Shown here piece by piece: positions 10,327 to 19,900 of a stretch of 64,000 nt of DNA. The number at the start of each line of letters is the position of its first letter. Position 1 is the first letter of the stretch. The position numbers and the translations under genes were made by a program. Origin of the DNA: Lachnospiraceae bacterium (GTDB lineage: Bacteria > Bacillota > Clostridia > Lachnospirales > Lachnospiraceae); the NCBI GenBank assembly GCA_910575035.1, contig CAJTDL010000010.1, positions 1 to 64,000 of the forward strand. The letters are read 5' to 3'. Below the pieces are notes generated by a model. The model made no database searches, was not told the origin of the DNA, and was given only the letters and a program-made list of their open reading frames with translations.

Positions 10327-12204
10327 TTATTTAACCGTTACTTTAACAATTTTGCTGGCTTTTCCATAAACTTTTGCTTTTTGGGAATTTAAGCGGTAGG
10401 CCTGTATTTTAAAGTAATAGGTACCTTTGCTTAATTTTCCTGTAGTCCATTTCTTAACTTTCTTGGAGCTTATGGTTTTAGATTTTACGGATTTTTTGAA
10501 ATTTTTGTCTTTTGCATAGGTGATCTTGCAGCCGTTGACTTTGCTTCCATTGTTGAGCTTGAAAGTTACAGTTGCTTTACGGCTCTTTGTTTTAATGGAA
10601 GAAATAAGGGGCTTCTTGATCTGGGTCCATTTTGCCTTTAAGGTGATGTTTTTCGTAATCTTTGTATTGAAGGAAAATTTTTTGCTGTTCAGATACCAGC
10701 CTTCAAAGTAGTAGCCGCTGCGTTTGGGGGTTTTGGGAACTGAAACTTTTTTTCCTTCCTTCACAGACTTTGTGACATTTTTTTGCCCATTATTATAGAC
10801 AAATGTTACTTTAAAGGGCTTTATGACAGGATCAGGATCTGGTTTATCTGGATCTGGTTTTTCCGGGCCTGGTTTATCTGGATCTGGTTTATCTGGGTCG
10901 GGGGTGTCCGGTCCAGGCTGATTAGGGTCTATATAAGTGAAATTGTCTGGCACAGTGCCATTTTCCCAAGGAGCGGGCAGGTACTGGTCTGATACATAGA
11001 CTTTGGACATAAAGCTGTAGGCTTCTGGGTCGTAGGCTTTCAGTTCTTCCCTGGTGTTGATTGGGCCTCGGACTCCATCCCAATTTCCATCCCAGGTATC
11101 ATCCATGGCGTTGAACCAAATGGCGGTCAAAGTAGCGAAATATTCGCTGGAATTGGAGCCTGCGTAAGAATTTGCCCATTTTCCATTTCCTGTGGAGGTT
11201 TCATAAATGTTCTCAAATTCCTGCTGCTGAGCCTCGCTCAGGCCAAAGTTCTGTACGGTATGGCCAAATTCATGGGCAAGGATAGATTCATCCGGATATC
11301 CAGTCCTGTAACCATCGCCGGTCAGACGCAGTACATTTGCATCCTTAATGGAGGCCAGCTGTGTCCCTCCAAATCCTTCCACATACAGATAATTTTCATC
11401 GTAACTGTATCGGTGCTCTATAATATCGTAAGCAATTTCGCCTTCTCCGTAAATGCCAAGCATACACCCTGCATCACCCATGCGTTTTGCCACCTCTGGG
11501 TTTGCAAGGATAACCTCTAACATTTCGGCAGCTTTTGTGACAGCTTCCGGGCGTACTTTTTTCGTACCTAAAACACGCACACCACAGTCCAGTTTAGCCT
11601 CCTGTTGGTAAAGCGGTTCATAAGTATCAACAATAACCGTCTGTTCCGGCATATATGTGCCTGCTGCATTCCGAATGCTGTTTCCTGCAATTTTAACCTC
11701 AATTTTAGGCAGCGTTGCGTTCAAATCCCCAACTTCTTTATTCTTTAAGGAAGCAATTCCATTCTTCAATGTAAAAGAAGTCTTTGCCTGATCTGGGTTA
11801 TTGGGATAGTAGGAATTCCTGGAATTGTAATATACAATGCCGCTAGATATCCAATCCCAGCGATTCGTCTGGTCATTCCATTCCCACTCGGAAACGGTTC
11901 GGATATCATTTTTCACTCCATCTACAGTGATCTGAAAACTACCAGGCGTATCCGCCCCTGTCACTTCTTCGCTCCAGTACAGTTCAATATCCCTGTCATT
12001 GATAATCTGTGCCTTTATTATAGTAGGCGCGTTTTCTGCTGCATTTACAGTACATGGCAAAAGCAATTCAAACACCACTCCAAATACCATAACAAAACTA
12101 AGAAGCACGGATAAAAGCCTTACCATAACATTTTTTTCTTTTGTGCCATATTCCCTCATTTTGAGATGCCAAAAATTTGTAATACGTTCTTTCTTCTCTT
12201 TCAT
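10327..12204 (-). CDS. Secreted zinc-metallopeptidase-like protein with InlB-type repeat
   Basis: 625 aa. A long signal region (about 27-55) ends near VNAAENAP. The catalytic part contains ILAHEFGHTVQNFG (near 312), a HExxH zinc site, with a possible third ligand Glu in NSSEYFATLTAIWF about 40 residues later. Then come a P/D/K/E-rich linker (about 425-462), a Listeria-Bacteroides (InlB B-type) repeat (about 465-530, GYYFEGWYLNSKKFSF and LKAKWTQ) and a lysine-rich Fn3-like domain to the end. I cannot name the peptidase family with certainty. It likely acts at the cell surface or outside. It stands just upstream of the YesM/YesN genes, separated by a hairpin. Confidence 0.8.
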   Translation of the reverse strand: MKEKKERITNFWHLKMREYGTKEKNVMVRLLSVLLSFVMVFGVVFELLLPCTVNAAENAPTIIKAQIINDRDIELYWSEEVTGADTPGSFQITVDGVKNDIRTVSEWEWNDQTNRWDWISSGIVYYNSRNSYYPNNPDQAKTSFTLKNGIASLKNKEVGDLNATLPKIEVKIAGNSIRNAAGTYMPEQTVIVDTYEPLYQQEAKLDCGVRVLGTKKVRPEAVTKAAEMLEVILANPEVAKRMGDAGCMLGIYGEGEIAYDIIEHRYSYDENYLYVEGFGGTQLASIKDANVLRLTGDGYRTGYPDESILAHEFGHTVQNFGLSEAQQQEFENIYETSTGNGKWANSYAGSNSSEYFATLTAIWFNAMDDTWDGNWDGVRGPINTREELKAYDPEAYSFMSKVYVSDQYLPAPWENGTVPDNFTYIDPNQPGPDTPDPDKPDPDKPGPEKPDPDKPDPDPVIKPFKVTFVYNNGQKNVTKSVKEGKKVSVPKTPKRSGYYFEGWYLNSKKFSFNTKITKNITLKAKWTQIKKPLISSIKTKSRKATVTFKLNNGSKVNGCKITYAKDKNFKKSVKSKTISSKKVKKWTTGKLSKGTYYFKIQAYRLNSQKAKVYGKASKIVKVTVK

Positions 12205-12406
12205 AAAACTTATCTCTAAACTCCTTTCTTTTATTCAGTGATTCTTCATCACCGAATAACAATTTTTATAAAAATCTGGCATGTAAATATGGCAATATTT
12301 GACTTTTCTAACTACGGCAATATTTTTGGCAATATTTAACTCTTATAACTTTGGCAGCTGTCTGATAAAATATTTGACTTGATACAAATTCCTCTTTTCA
12401 CCTGGG

Positions 12407-13546
12407 CTACCGTTTGATTTGGAGCAGCTTGGCCTTTAATTCCCCTTCCATGCGGTTGATTTCCATTTCTGCCTCACGGCGTTTTTCTTTGCCCTCCTGC
12501 TGGATGCGCATTACTTCATCCAAGGTGGAAATCAGGGACTCATTGGTCAGGCGCAATGTTTCCATATCCACAATCCCCCGCTCGGACTCCCGGGCAGTCT
12601 CAATAGTGGCAACCTTAAGCCGCTGGGCATTTTTCTTCAGAAGCTCATTGGTCAGGTCTGTTACCTCCCGCTGTGCCTGGGCTGCCTGGGCGGAATGTTC
12701 CACACCCAAGGCAAGCACCATCTGGCTTTTCCACAAGGGGATTGTATTCACAATGGTGGACTGTATTTTTTCCACCATAATTGTGTCATTGTTCTGCACC
12801 AGCCGAATCTGCGGCGCTGTCTGGATGGAAATCATCCGGGTTAGCTCCAGGTCGTGGATCTTCTTCTCAAACCGGGTGCACAAAGCCTCCAAATCCTTGG
12901 CGTCCTGGGCATCCTCTGGCAGCCCGGAACGGTCTGCCTTCTCTATCAGCGCCGGCAGTTCTGTCCGGCGCACCTCATCCAATTTTTTCTTTCCGGCTAA
13001 AATATACATGGAAAGCTCTTTAAAATAGACTTTGTTCTGCTCATACATTTTATCCAGCACGGCAGCATCCTTCATCAGCTGCATTTTATGGCCTTCCAGA
13101 ACCTTACAGATTTTATTGACATTAGTCTCTGCCTTGTCATACTTCATCTTGAGGATGCTCAGCTTGTTGACAGGTTTTTTGAAAATGCCCAAAAAACCTT
13201 TTTCTTCCTCTGCATCAAAGCCTTTCAGCTCTGTCACTACGCCAGTGAGCAAATCACCAATTTCACCCAGATCCTTGGTCTGGACATTTTCCAATGCTTT
13301 TTCTGAAAAATCTGCCATTTTCTTCTGAGTGCCTGCCCCATACTGCAGGATAATATTGGAATTGTGCAGATCAATCTGCTTGGTAAATTGATCCACCATG
13401 CGGCGTTCATCCTCAGACAGCATGGACTCGTTCCATCCAGCCTCTGTTGGCTTCTCCTGCTGCACCTGCAGGGGCTGAGGCTCCTCCTGGAAGGGATCCA
13501 GGGTTAACACAGGCGTTTCTGTAAAATCTTTAAATTCTTCGCTCAT
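12407..13546 (-). CDS. TelA/KlaA-family toxic anion resistance protein
   Basis: 379 aa, mostly helical and coiled-coil, with the TelA family features ERRMVDQFTKQIDLHN, LSILKMKYDKAETNVNKI, DVLDKMYEQN-like and LVQNNDTIMVEKIQSTIVNTIPLWKSQM. Family members are linked to tellurite and cell-envelope stress, but the biochemistry is not established. The start lies 30 nt after the XpaC stop, giving an XpaC-TelA operon, which is a common pairing in Firmicutes and supports both calls. Confidence 0.9.
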   Translation of the reverse strand: MSEEFKDFTETPVLTLDPFQEEPQPLQVQQEKPTEAGWNESMLSEDERRMVDQFTKQIDLHNSNIILQYGAGTQKKMADFSEKALENVQTKDLGEIGDLLTGVVTELKGFDAEEEKGFLGIFKKPVNKLSILKMKYDKAETNVNKICKVLEGHKMQLMKDAAVLDKMYEQNKVYFKELSMYILAGKKKLDEVRRTELPALIEKADRSGLPEDAQDAKDLEALCTRFEKKIHDLELTRMISIQTAPQIRLVQNNDTIMVEKIQSTIVNTIPLWKSQMVLALGVEHSAQAAQAQREVTDLTNELLKKNAQRLKVATIETARESERGIVDMETLRLTNESLISTLDEVMRIQQEGKEKRREAEMEINRMEGELKAKLLQIKR

Positions 13547-13576
13547 AGTATCCTTCTAATCTCCTTTCAAACTCTC

Positions 13577-14908
13577 TTATCCCTTTTTAGAAAAATCATT
13601 TTCTGTCAATCCTTCTTGTGCCAGCATCGTATACAAAACGGAAATATCTGTGGATACATCCCAGGCGACATCTTCAAAGAGGCTGTCCAATAATTTTTCA
13701 AAAGCAAGATTCAACGTATCCAGGGTTTTTTCAATTTCCTCTTTGGAAGAACTGATATTTTCCCCCTGTACTGGCTGGCATTCTAACTGTTGATACGCAT
13801 CCAACAGCTTGACGGTAGTAGGCAGATAATACTCCATTAATTTATGGATATCCTCCAAAGAATCTGGATTCTCCTTTACACGGTCAAAAATCTTCTGCAC
13901 CAGCATTTCAATACGGGATATTTTCTGGGATATTTCCGCCTCCAGGATAGCGTCATTACATTCCCGTATCTTCTGTAAATATGATTTTCCTTCTTGTATC
14001 ACTTGTTCCATTTCACTATCTTCCAGCACTTTCTGCTGTACCTTTTGCTGCTTTTCCAGCTGTTTGCTTTCCAGGCGTTTTTGTTCCTCTTGCTGCTGCT
14101 GAAGGATTTGGTATTCCCTGTAAGTGTCATGGCTGACAATCAGGCAGGTATTATCCTTATCCAGATGCCCTTGGCGGAACCATCCCTTTGTAATCATTTT
14201 CTGCAAATCCTTTATGACATATTTGGGAGACTTACCGCTTCGTTGTGATAATTCCTTAATATTGCAGTAAGTCCTTCCGTGCAATTCCGATATATAACTC
14301 CGATACCGCTTGAGGGAAGACAGCATACTCCCTCCCTTCCATGCCATAGCGCCGCTGCCTGCAAGCAAAGGAGCCAAAATAGCTAGGGCAATTTTAATGC
14401 CTACAGGAACCGTATCCATAAAAAAGGCCACCGCACATAAAATTAAAATCGTAATACTAAGCCCAAAGCTAAAAGTATAACCACAGACAGCCAATACCCA
14501 GCCTCCGACGCTGACAGACGTATTTTTCTGGTAAAGAACCGGGTTAAAATCATTTTTATTATTCACTGGGGACAGTTGTCCCTTCCATTTTCTGGCTGGA
14601 GGCTGCTTTTGCCAATTTTCCGGCTGGCTGTGCATCTTTTGCGGAGTATCCACAGGCCGGTTCTGATTACCTGGGTTATTTTGGCCGCTTTGCTTATATT
14701 GACCAGCCCCCCTGTCAAAACGGGCTGAACGGCTTGCAGCATCTGTAACTGCCTGGCCTGCTGTTTTAATTCCTTTTTGGATATCATTGACAGCCTCATT
14801 TACGGAAATTGTAATATTCTTATTGAGTTGATTAAAATTTTGGGAGCTTATGGCATTTTCCACAAGATTTCGAATGTCTTTTCCGTATTTTTCCCAATTG
14901 TTATCCAT
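13577..14908 (-). CDS. XpaC-family membrane protein (5-bromo-4-chloroindolyl phosphate hydrolysis protein)
   Basis: 443 aa from the ATG at 14908, chosen because TTGGAGG lies just upstream and MDNNWEKYGKDIRNLVENAI is a natural N-terminus. The N-terminal 120 residues are hydrophilic. Two membrane segments follow (about 140-190: VGGWVLAVCGYTFSFGL and VGIKIALAILAPLLAG), then a cytoplasmic winged-helix-like part (YCNIKELSQRSGKSPKYVIKDL) and a glutamine-rich coiled coil. XpaC was named from an effect on X-phosphate hydrolysis; the real role is unknown. It is the first gene of the operon with TelA. Confidence 0.85.
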   Translation of the reverse strand: MDNNWEKYGKDIRNLVENAISSQNFNQLNKNITISVNEAVNDIQKGIKTAGQAVTDAASRSARFDRGAGQYKQSGQNNPGNQNRPVDTPQKMHSQPENWQKQPPARKWKGQLSPVNNKNDFNPVLYQKNTSVSVGGWVLAVCGYTFSFGLSITILILCAVAFFMDTVPVGIKIALAILAPLLAGSGAMAWKGGSMLSSLKRYRSYISELHGRTYCNIKELSQRSGKSPKYVIKDLQKMITKGWFRQGHLDKDNTCLIVSHDTYREYQILQQQQEEQKRLESKQLEKQQKVQQKVLEDSEMEQVIQEGKSYLQKIRECNDAILEAEISQKISRIEMLVQKIFDRVKENPDSLEDIHKLMEYYLPTTVKLLDAYQQLECQPVQGENISSSKEEIEKTLDTLNLAFEKLLDSLFEDVAWDVSTDISVLYTMLAQEGLTENDFSKKG

Positions 14909-15019
14909 AGTTTCCTCCAAACTAATTCTGGTATGTAAATATTCCAATACTATTATGTACCATGAATCCTTTAAAAGCAAGTTATTTTTCTTGAGTTATT
15001 TTTAGTAAAATGGTAAAAT

Positions 15020-15095
15020 GTTACTATTCACGGCCTGGAAGCCGCTCATAGCAATTATTCGGGGCGATATTTAAAGTTTGCCCCGCAAAAGCTAA
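15020..15095 (+). repeat. Partial copy (left end) of the TTACTATTCA element family
   Basis: It begins GTTACTATTCACGGCCTGG, continues AAGCCGCTCATAG, and has the GATATTTAAAGTTTGCCCCGC module also seen at 32.9 and 37.0 kb. No matching right end follows before the ATPase gene at 15132, so it is a truncated copy in the intergenic region. Confidence 0.65.
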
Positions 15096-15131
15096 GAAAT
15101 TGATAAGAAAAGATTAAGAAATGGAGGAATT

Positions 15132-16832
15132 ATGAAAACATCTACAGATTTAAGGGAATTATTAAACAGAATTGACCATAAGGGATATCCTGCCTATAAG
15201 GATACACGGGGATCCTATCAATTTGATGGGTATGTGCTTTCTATTGACCATGTACAGGGAGATCCCTTTGCAGCCCCTTCCAGAGTAAGCGTACATGTAC
15301 CGGGGAGGGCGGCCAACCTTCCTTCTGAATTATATCAGGAAAAGCATAAAAGGATTGCACTGCAGGATTATTTAATCCGGGGATTTGCAAAACAGATTGA
15401 GGCCTTTACATTCAAAGCCAAGGGTTCTGGAAAAAGCGGGCTGATGTCTGTCAGCAGATGCGGGCAGGAAATTTTAGAAAGGACTGCCTGTGAGATTGAA
15501 AAGGATGGGAAAGTAACCGTGCGGATGGAAATTGGTTTTCCAGCCAATGGGAGAACTATTAATAGCCGGGAGCTGAGCCGTATACTTTTCGATTTTCTTC
15601 CCGGATGTGTAAAAAAATCATTATTTTACCGTCTGTTAGATAAAGAAGCTGTGGAAAAAACCGCACAGCTTGCGGAGGATCAGCATTATATACGGCAGGA
15701 GCTTCCAAAGCTTGGACTGGCAGCTTTTGTAGCAAACGGAGCGATACTGCCCAGGGAATCCGGCGTATCTGACAAGCCTATGAGAGGGGCAATTGCTTTC
15801 CAGGCGCCGCCATCTATGGAAATCGAACTGCTGCTTCCCAATCGTGGCACAATCAAAGGCATGGCCATTAAAAAAGGCATTACTTTAATTGTAGGCGGCG
15901 GATACCATGGAAAATCTACCCTGTTAAAAGCTTTAGAATTAGGCGTTTACAACCATATTGCCGGTGATGGGCGTGAATTTGTCATAACAGACGACAAAGC
16001 CATGAAAATCCGTGCAGAAGACGGCAGAAGCATTAAGCATGTAGATATTTCCATGTTCATTAACAATCTGCCAAATAAAAAAGCCACTTCCCAGTTCTCC
16101 ACAGAGGATGCCAGCGGAAGCACTTCCCAGGCCACAAATGTAATTGAAGCAATGGAAGCCGGCAGTAATCTGCTCCTGATTGATGAAGATACCAGCGCTA
16201 CCAACTTTATGATCCGTGACGAGCTGATGCAAAGGGTAATCCATCCCAAAGCGGAACCCATCACCCCCTTTATCAACCGAGTGCAGGAGCTTTACAATGA
16301 CTATGGCATTTCCACCATCCTGGTAGCTGGCAGTTCCGGATCCTATTTTCATAAGGCAGGCTGTATCATCCAAATGGAACAATATCTTCCAAAGGATATC
16401 ACAGAATTTGCCAAAAAAGAAGCCGCCGCTTTTCCAATTCCAGAAGAGAGTATTGAACCAAGCGGACGCCCTTCCTTCCAGAGAATTGTAAAGGCGGACC
16501 ACAAATTCAAATCAAACGATCGGTTCAAAATGAAAACATTAGGAATGGATTCTGTAATGATCAACCATGACACCATTGAACTGCGCTATGTAGAACAGCT
16601 GGCAGATTCAGAGCAGCTCTATGCCTTAGGATGCCTTGTAAAATATGCGCAGCTTCAGATTTTTGACGGCAGGAAGACATTGACGGAAGCTGTAGATGTT
16701 TTAGACCGTTTGCTGCAGGATAAGGGGCTGTCTGCTGTTTGTGGGGGGAGCTATGTGCCTAGTGGATTAGCGATGCCGCGGAGGCAGGAGATTTTTGCTT
16801 GTTTGAACCGTTATAGGGCTTTGAAGGTATAG
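15132..16832 (+). CDS. Predicted ATPase of the ABC class
   Basis: 566 aa, matching the COG3044-type soluble ABC-class ATPases. It has a Walker A-like loop GGGYHGKSTLLKALELGVYNH (near 257), an acidic Walker B region LLLIDEDTSATNFMIRDE (near 350), and STILVAGSSGSYFHKAG. No membrane segments. The function of the family is unknown; it is not a transporter subunit. Start chosen with ATGGAGGAATT just upstream. Divergent from the XpaC operon and convergent with the arabinofuranosidase gene, from which it is separated by a strong hairpin. Confidence 0.88.
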   Translation: MKTSTDLRELLNRIDHKGYPAYKDTRGSYQFDGYVLSIDHVQGDPFAAPSRVSVHVPGRAANLPSELYQEKHKRIALQDYLIRGFAKQIEAFTFKAKGSGKSGLMSVSRCGQEILERTACEIEKDGKVTVRMEIGFPANGRTINSRELSRILFDFLPGCVKKSLFYRLLDKEAVEKTAQLAEDQHYIRQELPKLGLAAFVANGAILPRESGVSDKPMRGAIAFQAPPSMEIELLLPNRGTIKGMAIKKGITLIVGGGYHGKSTLLKALELGVYNHIAGDGREFVITDDKAMKIRAEDGRSIKHVDISMFINNLPNKKATSQFSTEDASGSTSQATNVIEAMEAGSNLLLIDEDTSATNFMIRDELMQRVIHPKAEPITPFINRVQELYNDYGISTILVAGSSGSYFHKAGCIIQMEQYLPKDITEFAKKEAAAFPIPEESIEPSGRPSFQRIVKADHKFKSNDRFKMKTLGMDSVMINHDTIELRYVEQLADSEQLYALGCLVKYAQLQIFDGRKTLTEAVDVLDRLLQDKGLSAVCGGSYVPSGLAMPRRQEIFACLNRYRALKV

Positions 16833-16859
16833 GAGGGATTTTTTAATCAAAAGGGAAAT

Positions 16860-16894
16860 GCCGGATGCAGAAGCTTTTCCCTGCTGCATCCGGC
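16860..16894. terminator. Bidirectional terminator hairpin
   Basis: Perfect 11-bp stem GCCGGATGCAG / CTGCATCCGGC with a 13-nt loop, between the convergent ATPase gene and the arabinofuranosidase gene. Confidence 0.75.
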
Positions 16895-16955
16895 TGGTAT
16901 TGCGAGAAAAAACGTAAAAGCGCTGTTTCTTTCATGCATCTATTTTCTTTTTAGG

Positions 16956-19900
16956 CTACTTAACCCTAACAGTGACCTTAACCTTTTTGCCATTAAAGGC
17001 TTTCACTGTAATTACAGCTGTTCCCTTCTTTTTGGCTGTTACTTTTCCTTTGGATGAAACTGTTGCAACGGCTTTTTTATTTGAATGGAAAACCAGCTTA
17101 TTGCTATATGTATTTGCGGGGAATGTTACTTTAATCTGGAACTTTCCGCCTTTTTTTAATGTCTTTTTATTTCCCTTTACATTTACTTTCAGCTTCTTTG
17201 GGGCGTTCTTTACTGTCACGGTACATTTTGCTGTCTTCCCATTTGAAGCCTTTGCAGAAATAACAGATTTACCTGCTTTCAATCCTTTGATTTTTCCTTT
17301 ATTTATAGAAACAACGGACTTCTTGCTGGATTTCCAGGTAACCTTCCGGGAAGCTTTTGCCGGCTTCACTGTTGCCTTTAATGTAAAGCTCTCGCCTTTT
17401 CCAATCTTCAGGCTCTTACCCACATTCAGTTTCACACTGGTAGGATTAACTGCAGCCTTCTTCAAAGAATCTTTGGCAGATTTGAGCTTATTATATGGGC
17501 TGCTTAAATCCTGATCCTCCACAGCCTTGGAGAGGGCATCCTTTGCGCTGCTCAATGCCTGCGCAAACTTCTTCCAGGAGGCTGCCGTATAATCAGAAGA
17601 TTTCAATTTAGACACACTTTGGATTAAATCCTGCAGCTCATTCTTGGAAATTGCGGGCTTTGCAGTTAAGGCTTCCCTTGCAGACTTAAGCCGGTTATAA
17701 ATATCACTCATATCCTGATTTACAGAGGCATTTGCAACTGCATTTTTTGCATCGTTCAAAGCTTGTGCAAAGTTATTCCAGGAAGCAGCTGTATAGGCAG
17801 AGGATTTCAGGGAAGATACCTCCTGGATCAGGCTTTGCAGGTCATCCCTTGAAATTGCAGGCTTTGCGTCTAATGGAACACGGATCACATTGACAGAATA
17901 CCTTGGGAGGTCATAGGATAACTGGTTTCCTGTGATTTCCTGTGTTGCAGCAGTTGGTGCGATCTGCTCATTTCCAATGGCATTGGCATTATTCAGGCTG
18001 CCTGTTAAAGTTGTGATTTCTGCTGTGCCCTGAAGATTCAGGTTTGCAAAATCCAACTGGATTGTCTTTGTTGACTTATCTGGATTCACCAGTTTGATAT
18101 ATACATTAGAATCATCTTTATTCACAACCTGGTAAATATCTGTCTGGTATTGGTTCAGTTCACTGGAGAAATCATATTTTGCCGTATCAGCCCTGCTTAC
18201 ATTTGTGCTGATATAGCTTGCTTCTAATTTGTGGTTTACACCAAAATTAAAGGTAACTTCCATAGGGTCATTGGACTGGATCCTGGTTACAGCGCCTGTG
18301 TTAAAGTACTTATTCGGATAATGATTCCCAAGGGTTTTGGTGGTTAAGGAAGACGCATTCCGCTCTGGCCTGGATACTTCCATAGAAGCCCCCACGCCAT
18401 CCTTGCCAATATTGAACCAATAGTATTGGCTGCTGTGCCCTGCGCCTATTACAAAACCGCCATTTCCAGAGGTTTTCGTCAATCCTTCTACCTCAATGCG
18501 GAATTCTGTCCATTTATTCTCTACAGCCTGTGGAAGGTAAACAGCATTCAGCCCATTTGTCCCAGAGAAATTCAACCGCCCATTGCTGATGGTAAACCCG
18601 CTTCCGCTGCCAAACTGCGCCCATCCATTGGGATTGGTTGTGTCATTGAAATCATCCTCCAGGATTACCTGGTTATTTTTATCGTAAACGGTTACCTTAT
18701 CAATAGAGCCTGCTGCAGAATTCCCTCCTAAAATGGGGCTTCCATAATTAGAATAATCCTTGTCTGCAGACTGCAGTTCTGTCTGGATCAGATCTGTTCC
18801 ATAGTTGTTTGCAAACATCTGCTGCACAAAATAATTGGTGGATCTTGCCGTATTAAATTCATCAAAATAAATCAAATCGTGATCCCAGCTTACACTGCCT
18901 ACCTTGAAAAGCAGGGGCGCATAGGAAATATTGGTAACCACATCTGCATTGCGCTCTAACCCTGTAATATAACATGCCTCTGCAAGGGCTGTGTTATAGC
19001 GGTTATTGCCCCTGACGGCGTATTCTCCCACAAATATATTGCTGCCGCCCTGGTCTACCCGCTTATAGTAATCATAACGGTCAGACTGGTTGTACATAAA
19101 GGACTCAGACTGGTAATAATGCTCATCCACCAGAGTCTGCCCTGGCATAGTCTGTCCCAGGCGGTCATAAGCGTATTCCAATGCATAATTAAAGGTGCTG
19201 CTGCCGTCTGGCCCGCCTGCATTCGGTCCTGCACTGGATATAATGTGAAGCTCATGGCCTGGATAATTTGCTGCCGCATAGTCCTCTACCGCTGTCTTGA
19301 TCTTATCAAAATTATCAAAATACTTTTCTTTGGCATTTTCATTTCCAATTCCTAAGTATTTCAGGTTGAATGGCTCTGAATGGCCATTTTCTGCCCTTTT
19401 TGCAGCCCATGCATTCTTAGAGGCTTCACCCCAGCAATAATCCAACAGATTTGTGGCCATATCAATAAAGTACTGCAGGTCAGCCCCTGTTTTGGCGTTT
19501 ACTCCATTTGTCTCATACTGGCAGAGCACGCCTGCGCTCATAATCGGGAATGGCTCCATGCCAAAATCTTCACACAAGGACAAAAGCTCATGGTATCCAA
19601 ACCCATAGGACTGCATATATCCCCATGTGCGGTTTTTATTGTTCCAGTTCTCCCAGCGGTTTGTGTTGCTCTTCCGCTCCTCTAAAGGCCCAACGCTGTC
19701 CCGCCAGTCATAAAGCCCCTCCCAGTTAAAACCTTCTACAATACAGCCCCCTGGGAAACGCATAAATTTGGGGTTTAAATCCATCATCAGGTCAATCAAA
19801 TCCTGACGGATGCCAACGCCATAAGCGTAATTTTTATTGCCATATCCATAACTGTCATGGGGCACAACGGATACCATATCAATAGAAAGCATTTCGTTTG

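Noticed and set aside
12241-12406. Repeated GGCAATATTT motifs upstream of the metallopeptidase gene considered as operator sites
   Set aside because: AT-rich, only three loose copies, no symmetry; too weak to call.
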